NCBI GenBank assembly: GCA_015258715.1
Contig: JABZHR010000002.1
Span: 1 to 64,000, forward strand
Reading direction: 5' to 3'
DNA from: Atopobium sp.
GTDB taxonomy: Bacteria; Actinomycetota; Coriobacteriia; Coriobacteriales; Atopobiaceae
DNA: 64,000 bases
Shown here: one piece after another, positions 43,720-53,275 of the stretch
Layout of the letters: every line of letters begins with the position of its first letter
Numbering within the stretch: position 1 is the first letter of the stretch
Translations under genes and position numbers: made by a program
Notes under the pieces: model-generated
Database searches by the model: none
Told to the model about the DNA's origin: nothing
What the model saw: only the letters and a program-made list of their open reading frames with translations

Positions 43720-43730
43720 AACGAATGTTC
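43719..43730. promoter_or_regulatory. LexA/SOS box upstream of nadK-recN
   Basis: GAACGAATGTTC is a perfect GAAC-N4-GTTC palindrome, the Gram-positive/actinobacterial LexA site core, starting at the last base of the tlyA stop. TATACT at 43762-43767 is a likely -10 box. RecN is an SOS gene in many bacteria, which supports the call. Confidence 0.7.
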
Positions 43731-43835
43731 TATTTTGTGGTATTGTTCGTAGTTTTTTAGGTATACTAAGTACATCGAATCAGACGTCTAACTGTTTCAG
43801 TTGTGCAGTCAAGCAAAATCGGGAGAGTGGTTTGC

Positions 43836-44693
43836 GTGAAGGTACTTCTTGTTCCAAATTATTCAAGAGAAGTTGCTGTTTCTGGTGCACGTGAACTTGA
43901 AGAATGGCTTTTTGAGCAGGGATGTGATGTCCAGTGGGCGCACGATAAAAAGCTGTTCCCAGATAAAGTTATTGATTGCTCTGATTGCCAACTTGTTATT
44001 TCTCTTGGTGGAGATGGAACACTTCTGAGAGCCGCCAAAATTGTTGAGTATTCAGAAATTCCAATCCTGGGTATTTCGTATGGTCACCTTGGCTTTTTGA
44101 CCAGTGCCACCCCTAATAAAATGATTGAGATGGTAGCTGATGCTCTTGCAGGAGAGCTCCACGTTTCTAGAAGGGCAACGCTTGCTATAGAAACAGAATA
44201 TGAGCTTCCATCTGGAGAAACTTATGTCGAGAAGACCTTCTCGCTCAATGATTTTGCTGTTTCCAGGGGTGGAGCAGGCGATATGGTTGAGTTTACGGTT
44301 TCTGTATCGGGCAATCATATTGATAAGCTTCGCGGAGATGGCTTTGTAGTAAGTACAGCAACCGGATCCACCGGCTATGCTCTTGCTGCTGGTGGCCCTA
44401 TTGTTACACCAGAGTTCTCAGGAATGGTTTGTGTACCAATTGCACCACATACTATTTTGGCTCGCGCATTTCTTACCTCTCCTTCTGATGTGGTTGAAAT
44501 TACTATGTCAAAAGATAGACCTGCACCATGTCACTTCTTCTCTGATGGACAAAACATCAAGCATCCAGAGGAGGGTATGGCTACCAAAGCCCGCATCAGC
44601 CGTGGACCAGGAGACATCATTCTGCTTGATAGAAGCGCCGATAGTTTCTATCGTTCAGTTTCTCGCGTGTTTTACGGTAAAACTGGTCAGTAA
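43836..44693 (+). CDS. nadK: NAD kinase
   Basis: This 285-residue enzyme phosphorylates NAD to NADP. The signature GGDGTLLRAA (near 60) and STATGSTGYALAAGGP (about 170) are complete. GTG 43836 is chosen because GGGAGAG lies at 43821-43827; an in-frame GTG at 43803 has no SD. It stands before recN as in many actinobacteria and Firmicutes, 11 bases apart, probably in one operon under the SOS box. Confidence 0.94.
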   Translation: MKVLLVPNYSREVAVSGARELEEWLFEQGCDVQWAHDKKLFPDKVIDCSDCQLVISLGGDGTLLRAAKIVEYSEIPILGISYGHLGFLTSATPNKMIEMVADALAGELHVSRRATLAIETEYELPSGETYVEKTFSLNDFAVSRGGAGDMVEFTVSVSGNHIDKLRGDGFVVSTATGSTGYALAAGGPIVTPEFSGMVCVPIAPHTILARAFLTSPSDVVEITMSKDRPAPCHFFSDGQNIKHPEEGMATKARISRGPGDIILLDRSADSFYRSVSRVFYGKTGQ

Positions 44694-44704
44694 GCAGGTC
44701 ATAT

Positions 44705-46336
44705 ATGCTTGATGAACTTCGCGTGCAAAATGTTGCACTTATTGAAGATGCTTCTCTTGCTCCCGCCTCAGGTTTAACAGTTTTAACAGGAGAGACGGGT
44801 GCTGGTAAAACTGCTCTTTTATCTTCTATTAAGCTCTTAGTTGGTGAGCGTGCAGATGCTTCTGCAGTCAGAGAAGGAACGGATGCCCTTAGGGTTGAAG
44901 CGCGTTTCTTTACCTCTCCAGAAGATCAAGAAGGAGTAGTGGTTTCTAGAAAAGTCTCTGCTGACGGCAGAGGCAGGGTAGAGATTGATGGCCATATGGC
45001 ATCAGTTAAAGAGCTGGCTGGAGGCATTGGAACATCAATTGATCTGTGTGGTCAGCATGAGCACCAAAGATTACTTGATGTAAAGAATCATGTCGGCGTG
45101 CTGGACGCATGGATTGGTTCAGATATTCAGTCTTATCAGACAGAGTATGTAGATGCCTTGCATGCTTACCATGCTGCGGTTACCGAGCTTCAGCGGGTAA
45201 TCGAAGTAAGCCAGTCAAGCAATGCAAAAATTGATGAAGCAGCATTTCTTGTCCAAAGAATTGATGAGGTCTCTCCTAAAGAAGGAGAGCTAGAAGACTT
45301 AGAGGAGCAACTTCCTCGCTTTGAGCACGCAGAAGCTCTCCTTCAAGCTGCAGGAGGAACACATGAGGTACTCTCAAGTGATGAGGGCGTCATTGATTCA
45401 CTCTCTGATGCGGTCCAAATGCTTCAAAATGCTTCAACGTTTGACGCTACGCTGGGTTCTTATGCAGAGTCTCTTTCAAGTGCTCTTATAGAGATTGAAG
45501 ATGTTTCTTCAGAGCTCAGAAGTTATGTTGGATCTCTCGATTTTGATGAAGAAGCTCTTGAAGAGATGCAGAGTCGCATGGCTCGTCTTCAGGGTCTTAT
45601 GAGAACGTACGGTCCTGGTATGAAAGACGTATTTAAGAAATACCAAAGTGCTCAAAACCTTCTCGAGGTAACCAGAGACACAGAAAAGCTTGTTCGCGAG
45701 GCACAGGCTGCGGTAGATGCTGCAAAAGAAACCCTTACTCTTAAGGCTCAGGCACTTAAAAAGATCCGTGTAGCTGCAGCTCCAAAGCTTTGTGATGCAG
45801 TCAATAAGCAAATGAGTCATTTGCAGATGGGCTCAGCTCAGATTGAACTCAACTTTGAAGATCTTCCTTTTGAGCAGTGGAATAAAGTCGGTTCTACAAA
45901 GATTGAGCTTATGTATAAGCCTTCAACTCAAATGACAGCTCGCCCTCTTAGAAAAATTGCCTCTGGCGGTGAGGTTTCTCGCGTTATGCTCGCGTGTAAA
46001 GTGGTTCTAGGAGAGTCTGACGACTGCGATACGCTTGTATTTGATGAAGTTGATGCTGGCGTTGGTGGAGCTACCGCCGTTGCTCTTGCAGAGGTTTTAG
46101 CGCAGCTTGCTAAGACACATCAGGTGATTGTGGTAACTCACTTGCCTCAGGTTGCTGTTATGGCTTCAAAACACTATGTAGTGTCTAAGACAGAAGAGCA
46201 TAACGCACTCCCAGTAACTTCACTTACAGAGGTTTCTGGCACTCAGAGAGAAGAAGAGATTGCTCGCATGCTATCAGGCTCAATAACTGAGGCTTCTTTG
46301 GCACACGCACATGAACTGCTCACAGAAGCTCGCTAG
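44705..46336 (+). CDS. recN: DNA repair protein RecN
   Basis: This 543-residue SMC-like ATPase acts in double-strand break repair. Walker A is GETGAGKTALL near the N-terminus, the central part is coiled coil, and the C-terminal part has the signature KIASGGEVSRVMLA and Walker B LVFDEVDAGVGG. The start ATG 44705 follows the nadK stop. Its length is normal for the family. Confidence 0.95.
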   Translation: MLDELRVQNVALIEDASLAPASGLTVLTGETGAGKTALLSSIKLLVGERADASAVREGTDALRVEARFFTSPEDQEGVVVSRKVSADGRGRVEIDGHMASVKELAGGIGTSIDLCGQHEHQRLLDVKNHVGVLDAWIGSDIQSYQTEYVDALHAYHAAVTELQRVIEVSQSSNAKIDEAAFLVQRIDEVSPKEGELEDLEEQLPRFEHAEALLQAAGGTHEVLSSDEGVIDSLSDAVQMLQNASTFDATLGSYAESLSSALIEIEDVSSELRSYVGSLDFDEEALEEMQSRMARLQGLMRTYGPGMKDVFKKYQSAQNLLEVTRDTEKLVREAQAAVDAAKETLTLKAQALKKIRVAAAPKLCDAVNKQMSHLQMGSAQIELNFEDLPFEQWNKVGSTKIELMYKPSTQMTARPLRKIASGGEVSRVMLACKVVLGESDDCDTLVFDEVDAGVGGATAVALAEVLAQLAKTHQVIVVTHLPQVAVMASKHYVVSKTEEHNALPVTSLTEVSGTQREEEIARMLSGSITEASLAHAHELLTEAR

Positions 46337-46426
46337 ATTTTTCAGAATCACATGGACATAACAATGTATTTGTTTGGAGATTAAATTTCTCGTCTCTATG
46401 GGCCTCAAAGCGGAATAATATAAAGA

Positions 46427-46470
46427 CCCGTAGAAATGTAATTGGCTAATCTTACCTACGGGAGTAATCC
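46427..46470 (+). promoter_or_regulatory. pyrG leader hairpin overlapping the ribosome binding site
   Basis: CCCGTAG (46427-46433) and CTACGGG (46456-46462) are perfect 7-base arms with a 22-base loop. The 3' arm overlaps the SD GGGAG of pyrG (46460-46464). A TATAAA-like -10 just upstream could place the mRNA 5' end near the first arm. Control by the CTP level is possible but not shown. Confidence 0.45.
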
Positions 46471-48120
46471 ATGACCAAGCACATATTTGTAACAGGTGGC
46501 GTTGTTTCCTCTCTTGGAAAAGGAATCACTGCTGCATCTCTCGGCCGACTTCTTAAGGCTCGTGGCTATAAGGTCATGATGCAAAAAGCTGACCCATATC
46601 TCAACGTTGACCCAGGTACTATGAGTCCTTTCCAGCATGGTGAGGTTTTTGTTACCGAAGATGGTAAAGAGACTGACCTTGACCTTGGCCATTATGAGCG
46701 CTTTATTGACGAGAACCTTACCAGGGAGTCTAACTTCACTACTGGCCTCATTTATCAGTCTTTGATTCAGCGAGAGCGCGCTGGAGACTTCCTTGGTGGT
46801 ACAGTCCAGGTAATTCCTCATGTAACTGATGCAATTAAGGCTCGTTTTGCTCGCATTGAAGAGGTTACTAATGCAGATGTAGTCATTACAGAGCTTGGTG
46901 GCACCATTGGTGATATTGAGTCACAGCCTTTTGTTGAGGCAATTCGCCAGTTTAGAAAAGAGCGTGGTGCAAGCAACGTGGCTATTATTCACGTAAGTCT
47001 TGTTCCTTATATTGCAGCAGCTCATGAGGTTAAGACTAAGCCTACACAGCACTCTGTAAAAGAGCTTCGCTCCCTTGGTATTCAGCCAGACTTTATCGTC
47101 TGCCGTTCTAGCCATTCCGTGGATGAATCTATTCGCGAGAAAATCGCTAATTTCTGCGACGTCGATGCAGATTGCGTTTTTGAGAACAACGATTTGCCTT
47201 CAATTTACGACGTTCCAGCACACCTGGCAGCACAGGGGTTTGACAAGAAAGTACTTGAGCGCCTTGGTCTTGAAGTTCGTCCAAGTGATCTTGGCGGCTG
47301 GGAAGCATTTACCACTGCTATGCACAAGGCAAATGCTCTTGAAGACACAACAAGAATTTATGTTGTCGGCAAGTATACGCAGCTTCCTGATGCCTATCTT
47401 TCTGTTATTGAGGCACTTCATCACTCTGGTATTTTCTACGGCAGACACGTTGATATCCGCCTTGTAAATGGCGAAGAGCTGACAGAAGAAGACGTAGAGC
47501 AGGAGCTTGCTGGTGCAGATGGTATTTTGGTTCCTGGCGGCTTTGGTCTTCGCGGCGTAGAAGGCAAGATGGTTGCTATTCGCCGTGCTCGTGAACTCAA
47601 GATTCCTTACCTTGGTGTCTGCCTTGGTATGCAGATGGCTGTTACTGAGTTTGCTCGAGATGTCTGTGGTATGGAGGGCGCAAATTCAGCAGAGTTTGGT
47701 CCAGATACTCCATATCCTGTTATTGATCTTATGCCTGATCAAGAGGATATTACTGACAAGGGCGGCACCATGCGCCTTGGCTCTTATCCTTGTAAGGTTG
47801 TTGAGGGAACTCTTGCACACGAGGCATATGGCAACAACTTGGTTTACGAGCGTCACCGCCACCGCTATGAGGTAAGTAACGTATTCCGTAATCAGCTTGT
47901 TGAGGCTGGTCTGGTAGTTTCTGGTGTTTCTCCAGATGATCGCCTTGTAGAGATGATTGAGCTCCCAGAGTCTGTTCACCCTTGGTTTGTTGCAAGCCAG
48001 GCACACCCAGAGTTTAAGAGCCGTCCAACTCATCCTGCACCTTTGTTCCGTGAGTTTGCGCGTGCAGCAATTGCTCATCATGAGGGCGTTGACCGTCATG
48101 ATGTAAATCAGACTCTTTAA
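46471..48120 (+). CDS. pyrG: CTP synthase
   Basis: This 549-residue enzyme makes CTP from UTP using glutamine. The amidoligase domain starts with [13 protein letters not shown] and contains [21 protein letters not shown]. The glutamine amidotransferase domain carries [13 protein letters not shown] (catalytic Cys), and the catalytic His-Pro-Glu triad end [11 protein letters not shown]. Full length. A leader hairpin overlaps the SD. Confidence 0.97.
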   Translation: MTKHIFVTGGVVSSLGKGITAASLGRLLKARGYKVMMQKADPYLNVDPGTMSPFQHGEVFVTEDGKETDLDLGHYERFIDENLTRESNFTTGLIYQSLIQRERAGDFLGGTVQVIPHVTDAIKARFARIEEVTNADVVITELGGTIGDIESQPFVEAIRQFRKERGASNVAIIHVSLVPYIAAAHEVKTKPTQHSVKELRSLGIQPDFIVCRSSHSVDESIREKIANFCDVDADCVFENNDLPSIYDVPAHLAAQGFDKKVLERLGLEVRPSDLGGWEAFTTAMHKANALEDTTRIYVVGKYTQLPDAYLSVIEALHHSGIFYGRHVDIRLVNGEELTEEDVEQELAGADGILVPGGFGLRGVEGKMVAIRRARELKIPYLGVCLGMQMAVTEFARDVCGMEGANSAEFGPDTPYPVIDLMPDQEDITDKGGTMRLGSYPCKVVEGTLAHEAYGNNLVYERHRHRYEVSNVFRNQLVEAGLVVSGVSPDDRLVEMIELPESVHPWFVASQAHPEFKSRPTHPAPLFREFARAAIAHHEGVDRHDVNQTL

Positions 48121-48147
48121 TAGAGCCTTTAGTAGGGAAGATTAACT

Positions 48148-49056
48148 ATGGACCTCGCTCAGGCGCGTACAGAGTTTTTAGCGTACGTTGCTGTTGAGCG
48201 AGGTCTTTCTGTAAATACGCTTGATGCCTATACCAGAGATTTAGAGGGTTATCTACTCTGGTTGAGTGGCAAAAAGATTACTTTGCCCAACCAGGTAACT
48301 CGCTCTGATGTGGAAGAATACATTGGCTCTCTCAGAGATTTAGGTATGGCTCCAGCTTCGGTTGAACGCCATACTGCAGCTATTAGAAACTTCCACAAGT
48401 TTATGGCTGTCGAGCAAATTTGTGAGTCCTCGCCAGCTGAAGATTTACCTACTGCAGCAAGAATTCAAAGGCTTCCTGATGTTATCTCTCAAGAGAAGGC
48501 AGAAGAACTCCTTGATCAGCCGTTTCCTAATTCGCCTTTAGGTAGTCGTGATAGAGCAATACTTGAGTTGTTGTATGGCTGCGGACTTCGTGTATCTGAG
48601 CTCTGTGATCTTGAGGTACGTGGAGTCTTTCTAGAAGATGATCTCTTACGTGTTTTTGGTAAGGGCTCTAAAGAGCGCGTAGTTCCTGTATTAGGCTCTG
48701 CGCATCGCGCACTTAAAACATACCTCTATGAAGCTCGTCCTCTCTTACTGAAGCATGGCCAGGTATCTGAGGTGTTTGTAAACGCTCGGGGTGGACGCAT
48801 TTCTCGCCAGTCGGTACATAAATTGGTGGCAAATTACGGCAGGGTAGTGGGAATTGAGGGATTGCACCCTCACACACTACGCCACAGTTTTGCCACGCAT
48901 CTGCTAGAAGGCGGCGCTGATCTTCGCTCGGTGCAGGAGCTTTTGGGACATGTTGATATTTCAACTACACAGCTCTATACGCACGTAGATAGGTCTCACA
49001 TTAGAGATGTGTATCTTGAGGCGCACCCAAGAGCTCACGTTCGTACGGACAAATAG
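48148..49056 (+). CDS. xerD: Tyrosine recombinase XerD
   Basis: This 302-residue site-specific recombinase resolves chromosome dimers. The N-terminal SAM-like domain covers about 1-90. Catalytic residues are visible: Arg in GCGLRVSEL, Lys near GKGSKERVVP, HTLRHSF, GHVDIS and the nucleophile Tyr in TTQLYTHV. ATG 48148 follows AGGGAAG. No phage genes lie nearby, so it is likely the housekeeping Xer protein. Whether it is XerC or XerD is not certain. Confidence 0.9.
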   Translation: MDLAQARTEFLAYVAVERGLSVNTLDAYTRDLEGYLLWLSGKKITLPNQVTRSDVEEYIGSLRDLGMAPASVERHTAAIRNFHKFMAVEQICESSPAEDLPTAARIQRLPDVISQEKAEELLDQPFPNSPLGSRDRAILELLYGCGLRVSELCDLEVRGVFLEDDLLRVFGKGSKERVVPVLGSAHRALKTYLYEARPLLLKHGQVSEVFVNARGGRISRQSVHKLVANYGRVVGIEGLHPHTLRHSFATHLLEGGADLRSVQELLGHVDISTTQLYTHVDRSHIRDVYLEAHPRAHVRTDK

Positions 49057-49081
49057 ACGAGCTTGATGCAACCGTGACTTG

Positions 49082-49220
49082 CGCTTGACTTGTACCTAAT
49101 TCGTGTTTGACGGAATCTCGAAGCAAGCGTGGGACAGACGTGGGGCAAAGTGGTGACTGCGTAAAAGCAAGGCGAAGGTTTCGTTAGGGCAACGTGTGAT
49201 TTTCGCCACGAGTTCACCAC
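49082..49220 (+). ncRNA. Candidate structured RNA of unknown family
   Basis: Two nested hairpins are visible. The first pairs CGCTTG (49082-49087) with CAAGCG (49124-49129). The second nests three perfect helices: GTGGTGA/TCACCAC (49150-49156 with 49214-49220), GGCGAA/TTCGCC (49171-49176 with 49202-49207) and CGTT/AACG (49182-49185 with 49191-49194). I do not recognise the family. It could be a small RNA, a processed 3' UTR of xerD, or chance. Confidence 0.35.
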
Positions 49221-49280
49221 AATTTCCTCAAAAATTTTTACTTCATAAAAAATTTAATAAATCGTATTCAAGACTAAGAA

Positions 49281-49310
49281 AATCCGTTCTTTTGTAGTTC
49301 GGATTTTTTT
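49281..49310 (+). terminator. Terminator upstream of the dcw cluster
   Basis: AATCCG and CGGATT form a short stem around a 13-base loop, followed by seven T. It ends transcription from xerD or the putative RNA. Confidence 0.65.
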
Positions 49311-49385
49311 AAACACTACATATTGTGGTGAAAATGTCATATCTCGCATCTTTGTTAAACCCCAGCTAGACCATAAGAAAAATAC

Positions 49386-49425
49386 TTGGTGTTGGAAAGT
49401 GTTTTCTAGTGTGTGTAAGTGTCGG
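49386..49425. promoter_or_regulatory. MraZ operator: four 10-base direct repeats
   Basis: TTGGTGTTGG, AAAGTGTTTT, CTAGTGTGTG and TAAGTGTCGG follow each other exactly, with GTG at the same place in each. Known MraZ sites are GTG/TGGG-type repeats at 10-base periodicity before mraZ, so autoregulation is expected. Confidence 0.8.
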
Positions 49426-49539
49426 AATGAGTTATATTTATTTCACGTTCAATCGACGGACTATGCCCAAGCGTTGCCGCGCACACACAACACAAACACA
49501 GCCCGCGCGGCAAGGGGCGCCAACGTGAAAGGGGGAGAC

Positions 49540-49974
49540 ATGCTTACTGGTCAGTATCAGCGTTCGCTGGACTCCAAGATTCGCGTGACTCTTCCTGCAC
49601 CTCAGCGCAAGCAGCTTGGCGATGTTGTCATCTTGCTCCGTCGACAGGACGCGCTTTACGGCTACTCACCTGAGGCGTACGAGGCTTGGATTGCAAGTCT
49701 GAACCTCAACCCAAGGAACCGCGACGACGTCACAGCACTTCGCATGCTGAACGCAGCAGCAACAACCGTCGACATTGACTCGGCCGGCCGTGTTGCTCTG
49801 GGAAAGATTGACGAGTCCGATCCACAGGCTAGGGAGAAGCTCCAGCTTGACCGCGACGTCACCATTGTCGGTAACGGCGACCACTTTGAGATTTGGAACA
49901 CCAACAAGTGGAACAGCCTCTTCTCGGCAGATGACCGCGTTGCAACGCTCGAGGACCTCATCTTTGGCGCCTAG
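49540..49974 (+). CDS. mraZ: Transcriptional regulator MraZ
   Basis: This 144-residue protein of the AbrB-like double-domain fold starts the division cluster. The two halves each carry the typical strand pattern (GQYQRSLDSKIRVTLPAPQRK, then DIDSAGRVALGKIDE and GNGDHFEIWN). It represses or tunes its own operon in other bacteria. ATG 49540 follows AAAGGGGGAG; the longer open frame upstream lacks an SD. Four 10-base repeats at 49386-49425 are its probable sites. Confidence 0.95.
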   Translation: MLTGQYQRSLDSKIRVTLPAPQRKQLGDVVILLRRQDALYGYSPEAYEAWIASLNLNPRNRDDVTALRMLNAAATTVDIDSAGRVALGKIDESDPQAREKLQLDRDVTIVGNGDHFEIWNTNKWNSLFSADDRVATLEDLIFGA

Positions 49975-49989
49975 TGAGGCGAGAAGATC

Positions 49990-50973
49990 GTGAAGGTAGA
50001 AGACGGTAACTTGAAAGTCGAATATCGGCACCAACCAGTAATGCTTGCAGAAGTGCTGCGCGAGCTGGACCCCAAGCCAGGTGAAGTTGTTTGCGACTGC
50101 ACCTTGGGAGGAGCGGGTCACACCGTAGAGATGGCAAAGCTGATTGCTCCAGACGGTCTTTCCATTGGAATTGACCAGGACGCAATGGCTCATCAAGCAG
50201 CAGCTGCTCGCCTGAAGCAAGAAGTACCAAACGCGGAGTTTTTGCCGCTTAAGGGAAACTTTGGCGACCTCGATGAACTTCTCGTCTCTGCAGAAGTCCC
50301 CGGAGTTGACTGTTTCCTCTTTGATATTGGTGTTTCTTCTCCTCAGCTTGATATCCCAGAGCGAGGCTTTTCGTACCACGAAGACGCCCCGTTGGATATG
50401 CGAATGGACCCGGGCAAACAAACTCCAACTGCACAAGAGGTCATCAACACCTATAACGAAGCCGACCTCGCCCGAATCCTTCGAATTTACGGAGACGAGA
50501 AATTTGCCTCCCGCATTGCACGACGCATTGTGCAAACGCGAGAAAAGCGTCCCATCCAAACGACGCTTGAACTTGTTGAGGTAATCAAGGCGGCAATTCC
50601 CGCAGCAGCACGTCGTCATGGCGGACATCCTGCCAGAAAGACGTTCCAAGCACTTCGTATTGAAGTAAACCACGAGCTTGAGGTTTTGGAACGCGGACTT
50701 CGTTCTGCTATTGCCTGGGCTAATCCAGGAGGCAGGATTTGCGTTATCTCGTACCACTCGCTTGAAGATCGCATTGTCAAGCACGTGTTCTCCGAGCTCA
50801 GTCAAGGTTGTATCTGCCCGCCAGACCTTCCGGTTTGTATGTGCGGTCAAGTGCCGATAGTTGACGTGATTACGCGCAAACCTCTTGTGGCTACTCCAGA
50901 AGAGATTGAGCGCAACCCAAGGGCGAGAAGTGCCCTGATGAGGGTGGCGGTTAAACGCGACCCAGAGAAATGA
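49990..50973 (+). CDS. rsmH: 16S rRNA (cytosine(1402)-N(4))-methyltransferase
   Basis: This 327-residue SAM-dependent enzyme (MraW) has HQPVMLAEVL near the start, the SAM site VVCDCTLGGAGHTVEM, FDIGVSSPQLDIPERGFSY and the C-terminal VISYHSLEDRIVK. The start is GTG at 49990, 15 bases after mraZ. A GGCGAGAA copy at 49978-49985 fills the gap and leaves only a weak SD (GAGAAG). Confidence 0.95.
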   Translation: MKVEDGNLKVEYRHQPVMLAEVLRELDPKPGEVVCDCTLGGAGHTVEMAKLIAPDGLSIGIDQDAMAHQAAAARLKQEVPNAEFLPLKGNFGDLDELLVSAEVPGVDCFLFDIGVSSPQLDIPERGFSYHEDAPLDMRMDPGKQTPTAQEVINTYNEADLARILRIYGDEKFASRIARRIVQTREKRPIQTTLELVEVIKAAIPAAARRHGGHPARKTFQALRIEVNHELEVLERGLRSAIAWANPGGRICVISYHSLEDRIVKHVFSELSQGCICPPDLPVCMCGQVPIVDVITRKPLVATPEEIERNPRARSALMRVAVKRDPEK

Positions 50974-51031
50974 AGTACCCCATAGCACTTGTTGCTTGTT
51001 GTGAAGAAGTTTTTGAAGGGATTGAAGTTTA

Positions 51032-51451
51032 ATGGCACGTTACGGATCAGAAGCTGTAGCACGCACAACTCAGTTTGAGCATGAGTACGCTCCTGAACAG
51101 AGCACTCGCTCATCTTTTGAGGTTGTCCCTGGTGGCGGCCTTGATGCTGATGCTCGCCGTGGCGTAAGCAGTCAGTTCATCCAGCGTGTCAAGCTTATTG
51201 CTGTTGCTGCGGCACTCTTCCTGACACTTGGTGTTGTCCGTATTGGTATCTCTACCGCTACGGTTTCAACTCTTCAGGCTAATAACGTCATCAGAAATGA
51301 AATGCGCGCAACAACCGCAACTAATGATTCCCTGCGCGTTTCTCGCTCCCTGCTTGCAAGCACTACACGCATTGAGCGCATTGCTACTCAGAATTACGGT
51401 ATGACTCTTGAGACAAATCGCCCTGTTGTAGATGTAAGCAACAACGCTTAG
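51032..51451 (+). CDS. ftsL: FtsL-like cell division protein
   Basis: This 139-residue bitopic protein has a ~50-residue polar N-terminus, one span (about 54-75, LIAVAAALFLTLGVVRIG) and a helical coiled-coil-like extracytoplasmic part ending in RIERIATQNYGMTLE, like FtsL/septum initiators. It is identified mainly by layout and position between rsmH and ftsI. GAAGGGA lies upstream of the ATG. Confidence 0.8.
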   Translation: MARYGSEAVARTTQFEHEYAPEQSTRSSFEVVPGGGLDADARRGVSSQFIQRVKLIAVAAALFLTLGVVRIGISTATVSTLQANNVIRNEMRATTATNDSLRVSRSLLASTTRIERIATQNYGMTLETNRPVVDVSNNA

Positions 51452-51467
51452 GCGTAAAATATACGTT

Positions 51468-53267
51468 GTGAGTACGCAGAATCGACATACTCGCGCATCG
51501 CGCAGAAAAACTCCTGAGGCCTCGTACGACGAGGCCTCTCGTGTGCATTTTCGTGGTCATCGTGGTAGCAGCGGTGGCTCGGATGGTGTTGGCCCTGAAG
51601 GTAGACTCCGTCGCGTAGCAGCTGCTATGGCCATTATGGTGGCAATTGTTGTTCTTAGGCTTGCTTGGCTGCAAATCTTTACGGCAGCAGATCTTGCAAA
51701 GGGCGCCGAGAATAACCGCACCAACGATATTGTCTTGCACGCTCGTCGCGGCACCATTTACGACCGCAATGGCAATGTCTTAGCCATGAGCGTTGATTGC
51801 AAAGACATCTACGCCAACCCTTCAGAGATCAAAGACGCCAGCACTGTAGCTCAGATTATTGCCTCTTTCTTAGGAGGAAGCCCTTCAGACTATCTTGGGG
51901 ACCTGCAGCAAGACACCACCTTTGTCTACGTGCGTCGTCGCGTTGACACGGATACCGCTTCCAAGATTGAAAAAGCACTTGACGAGAAAAACCTCAAAGG
52001 CGTCTATTTTGTTAATAACACCAAGCGTGTCTATCCTTATGGCAACGTTGGCGTTCAGATTCTAGGCTTTGTAAACGCTGATAATGAGGGTGCTTCTGGC
52101 CTGGAGTATTACTACAACGATATCCTTGCGGGCACTAACGGTCACATGATTGTTGAGACCGGCGCTGGTGGTACGCCAATTGCAGGCGGTACTTCAAACA
52201 TCACTGAGGCACAAAACGGCCAGGATATTGTTCTTTCCATTGATATTGAGCTGCAGAAGAAGGCTGAAGAGCAGCTTACTGCTGCAGTAAAAGATATTGA
52301 GGCCCAGCAGGGCGGCTCAATTATGGCTATGAATCCTCGTACCGGAGAAATTTATGCCGCAGCTTCATACCCTCTGCCAGATTTTAAGAGCGATAACGGC
52401 GTTGACTACGAATCTCTCAACCTCAAGCTTGTCTCAAGTATCTATGAGCCAGGCTCCGTATTTAAGGTAATTACTACCTCAATTGGTATAGATGACAACC
52501 TCTTTGGTCCAAATTCTACCTTCAATATCCCAACCGAGCTCAAAGTTGGCGATAACAAGGTTACCGACGACGATTGGCGTACCAGCGCCATGGACATGAG
52601 CGTAAGAGAGATGCTCAGGCGTTCCTCTAACGTTGGTATGGCCTTCCTTGAGACGCAGCTCATAGGTGACGAGCGCTTTGCGGCAGGAATTGATAAGTTC
52701 GGCATTGGACACGCCACAGGTATTGACTTCCCAGGTGAGGCCACAGGAATTGTCCGCTCTCTGGACGAATACGAGGGTCCAACTGGCGGAAACATGGCAT
52801 TTGGTCAGGGTCTTGCAATTCCATTTATCCAGGTTATTCGCGCATACACCGCTGTTGCTAATAAGGGAACTATGGTGACTCCACACTTTATGGTTTCAAA
52901 GGGCGGACAAGAGGTTACCTGGCCTACTAAAGACGTTATTTCTGCTTCCACAGCATCAGCCGAGCTTGACATGATGACTACTGTTGTCAAAGAAGGCACC
53001 GGTGTTCGTGCAGGTATTTATGGCTATACCGTCGCTGGTAAAACAGGTACCGGCCAGCAGGTTGTGGAAGAAACCGGCTCGTACGGCGAGAATTCCGGTT
53101 TTGTTGCTTCCTTCTGCGGTATCGTGAATCCATCAGAATCTGATCTGATGGTTTACGTTGGACTTAACGATACCCACCAGCTTGCATCGCAATCTGCCGC
53201 TGTGGTCTTCTCGCAATTTGCAAAAGACGCAGCTACACGCCTTAACATTCAACCAATCAATAACTAG
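51468..53267 (+). CDS. ftsI: Septal peptidoglycan transpeptidase (class B PBP, FtsI)
   Basis: This 599-residue penicillin-binding protein has one N-terminal span (about 50-75), a dimerisation domain (about 80-200, RRGTIYDRNGNVLA) and the transpeptidase domain. Active-site motifs are SxxK in EPGSVFKV, SSN in RRSSNVGM and KTGTG in VAGKTGTGQQ. No PASTA domain is present. The start is GTG at 51468. murF follows eight bases after the stop; murE is absent between them. Confidence 0.95.
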   Translation: MSTQNRHTRASRRKTPEASYDEASRVHFRGHRGSSGGSDGVGPEGRLRRVAAAMAIMVAIVVLRLAWLQIFTAADLAKGAENNRTNDIVLHARRGTIYDRNGNVLAMSVDCKDIYANPSEIKDASTVAQIIASFLGGSPSDYLGDLQQDTTFVYVRRRVDTDTASKIEKALDEKNLKGVYFVNNTKRVYPYGNVGVQILGFVNADNEGASGLEYYYNDILAGTNGHMIVETGAGGTPIAGGTSNITEAQNGQDIVLSIDIELQKKAEEQLTAAVKDIEAQQGGSIMAMNPRTGEIYAAASYPLPDFKSDNGVDYESLNLKLVSSIYEPGSVFKVITTSIGIDDNLFGPNSTFNIPTELKVGDNKVTDDDWRTSAMDMSVREMLRRSSNVGMAFLETQLIGDERFAAGIDKFGIGHATGIDFPGEATGIVRSLDEYEGPTGGNMAFGQGLAIPFIQVIRAYTAVANKGTMVTPHFMVSKGGQEVTWPTKDVISASTASAELDMMTTVVKEGTGVRAGIYGYTVAGKTGTGQQVVEETGSYGENSGFVASFCGIVNPSESDLMVYVGLNDTHQLASQSAAVVFSQFAKDAATRLNIQPINN

Positions 53268-53275
53268 GAGAGCTC

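Larger units (their letters stand above)
49057..49539. other. Intergenic region upstream of mraZ
   Basis: Nearly 500 bases without a gene. From left to right: two candidate RNA stem-loops (49082-49220), an AT-rich stretch, a terminator (49281-49310), the MraZ-type repeats (49386-49425), a possible -10 TATATT at 49433-49438, and a 5' leader whose arms TTGCCGCG (49474-49481) and CGCGGCAA (49506-49513) form a long-loop hairpin before mraZ. Confidence 0.6.

Noticed and set aside
49666..50988. 440-codon open frame antisense to mraZ and rsmH
   Set aside because: It crosses two clear genes on the opposite strand and has no family motifs.
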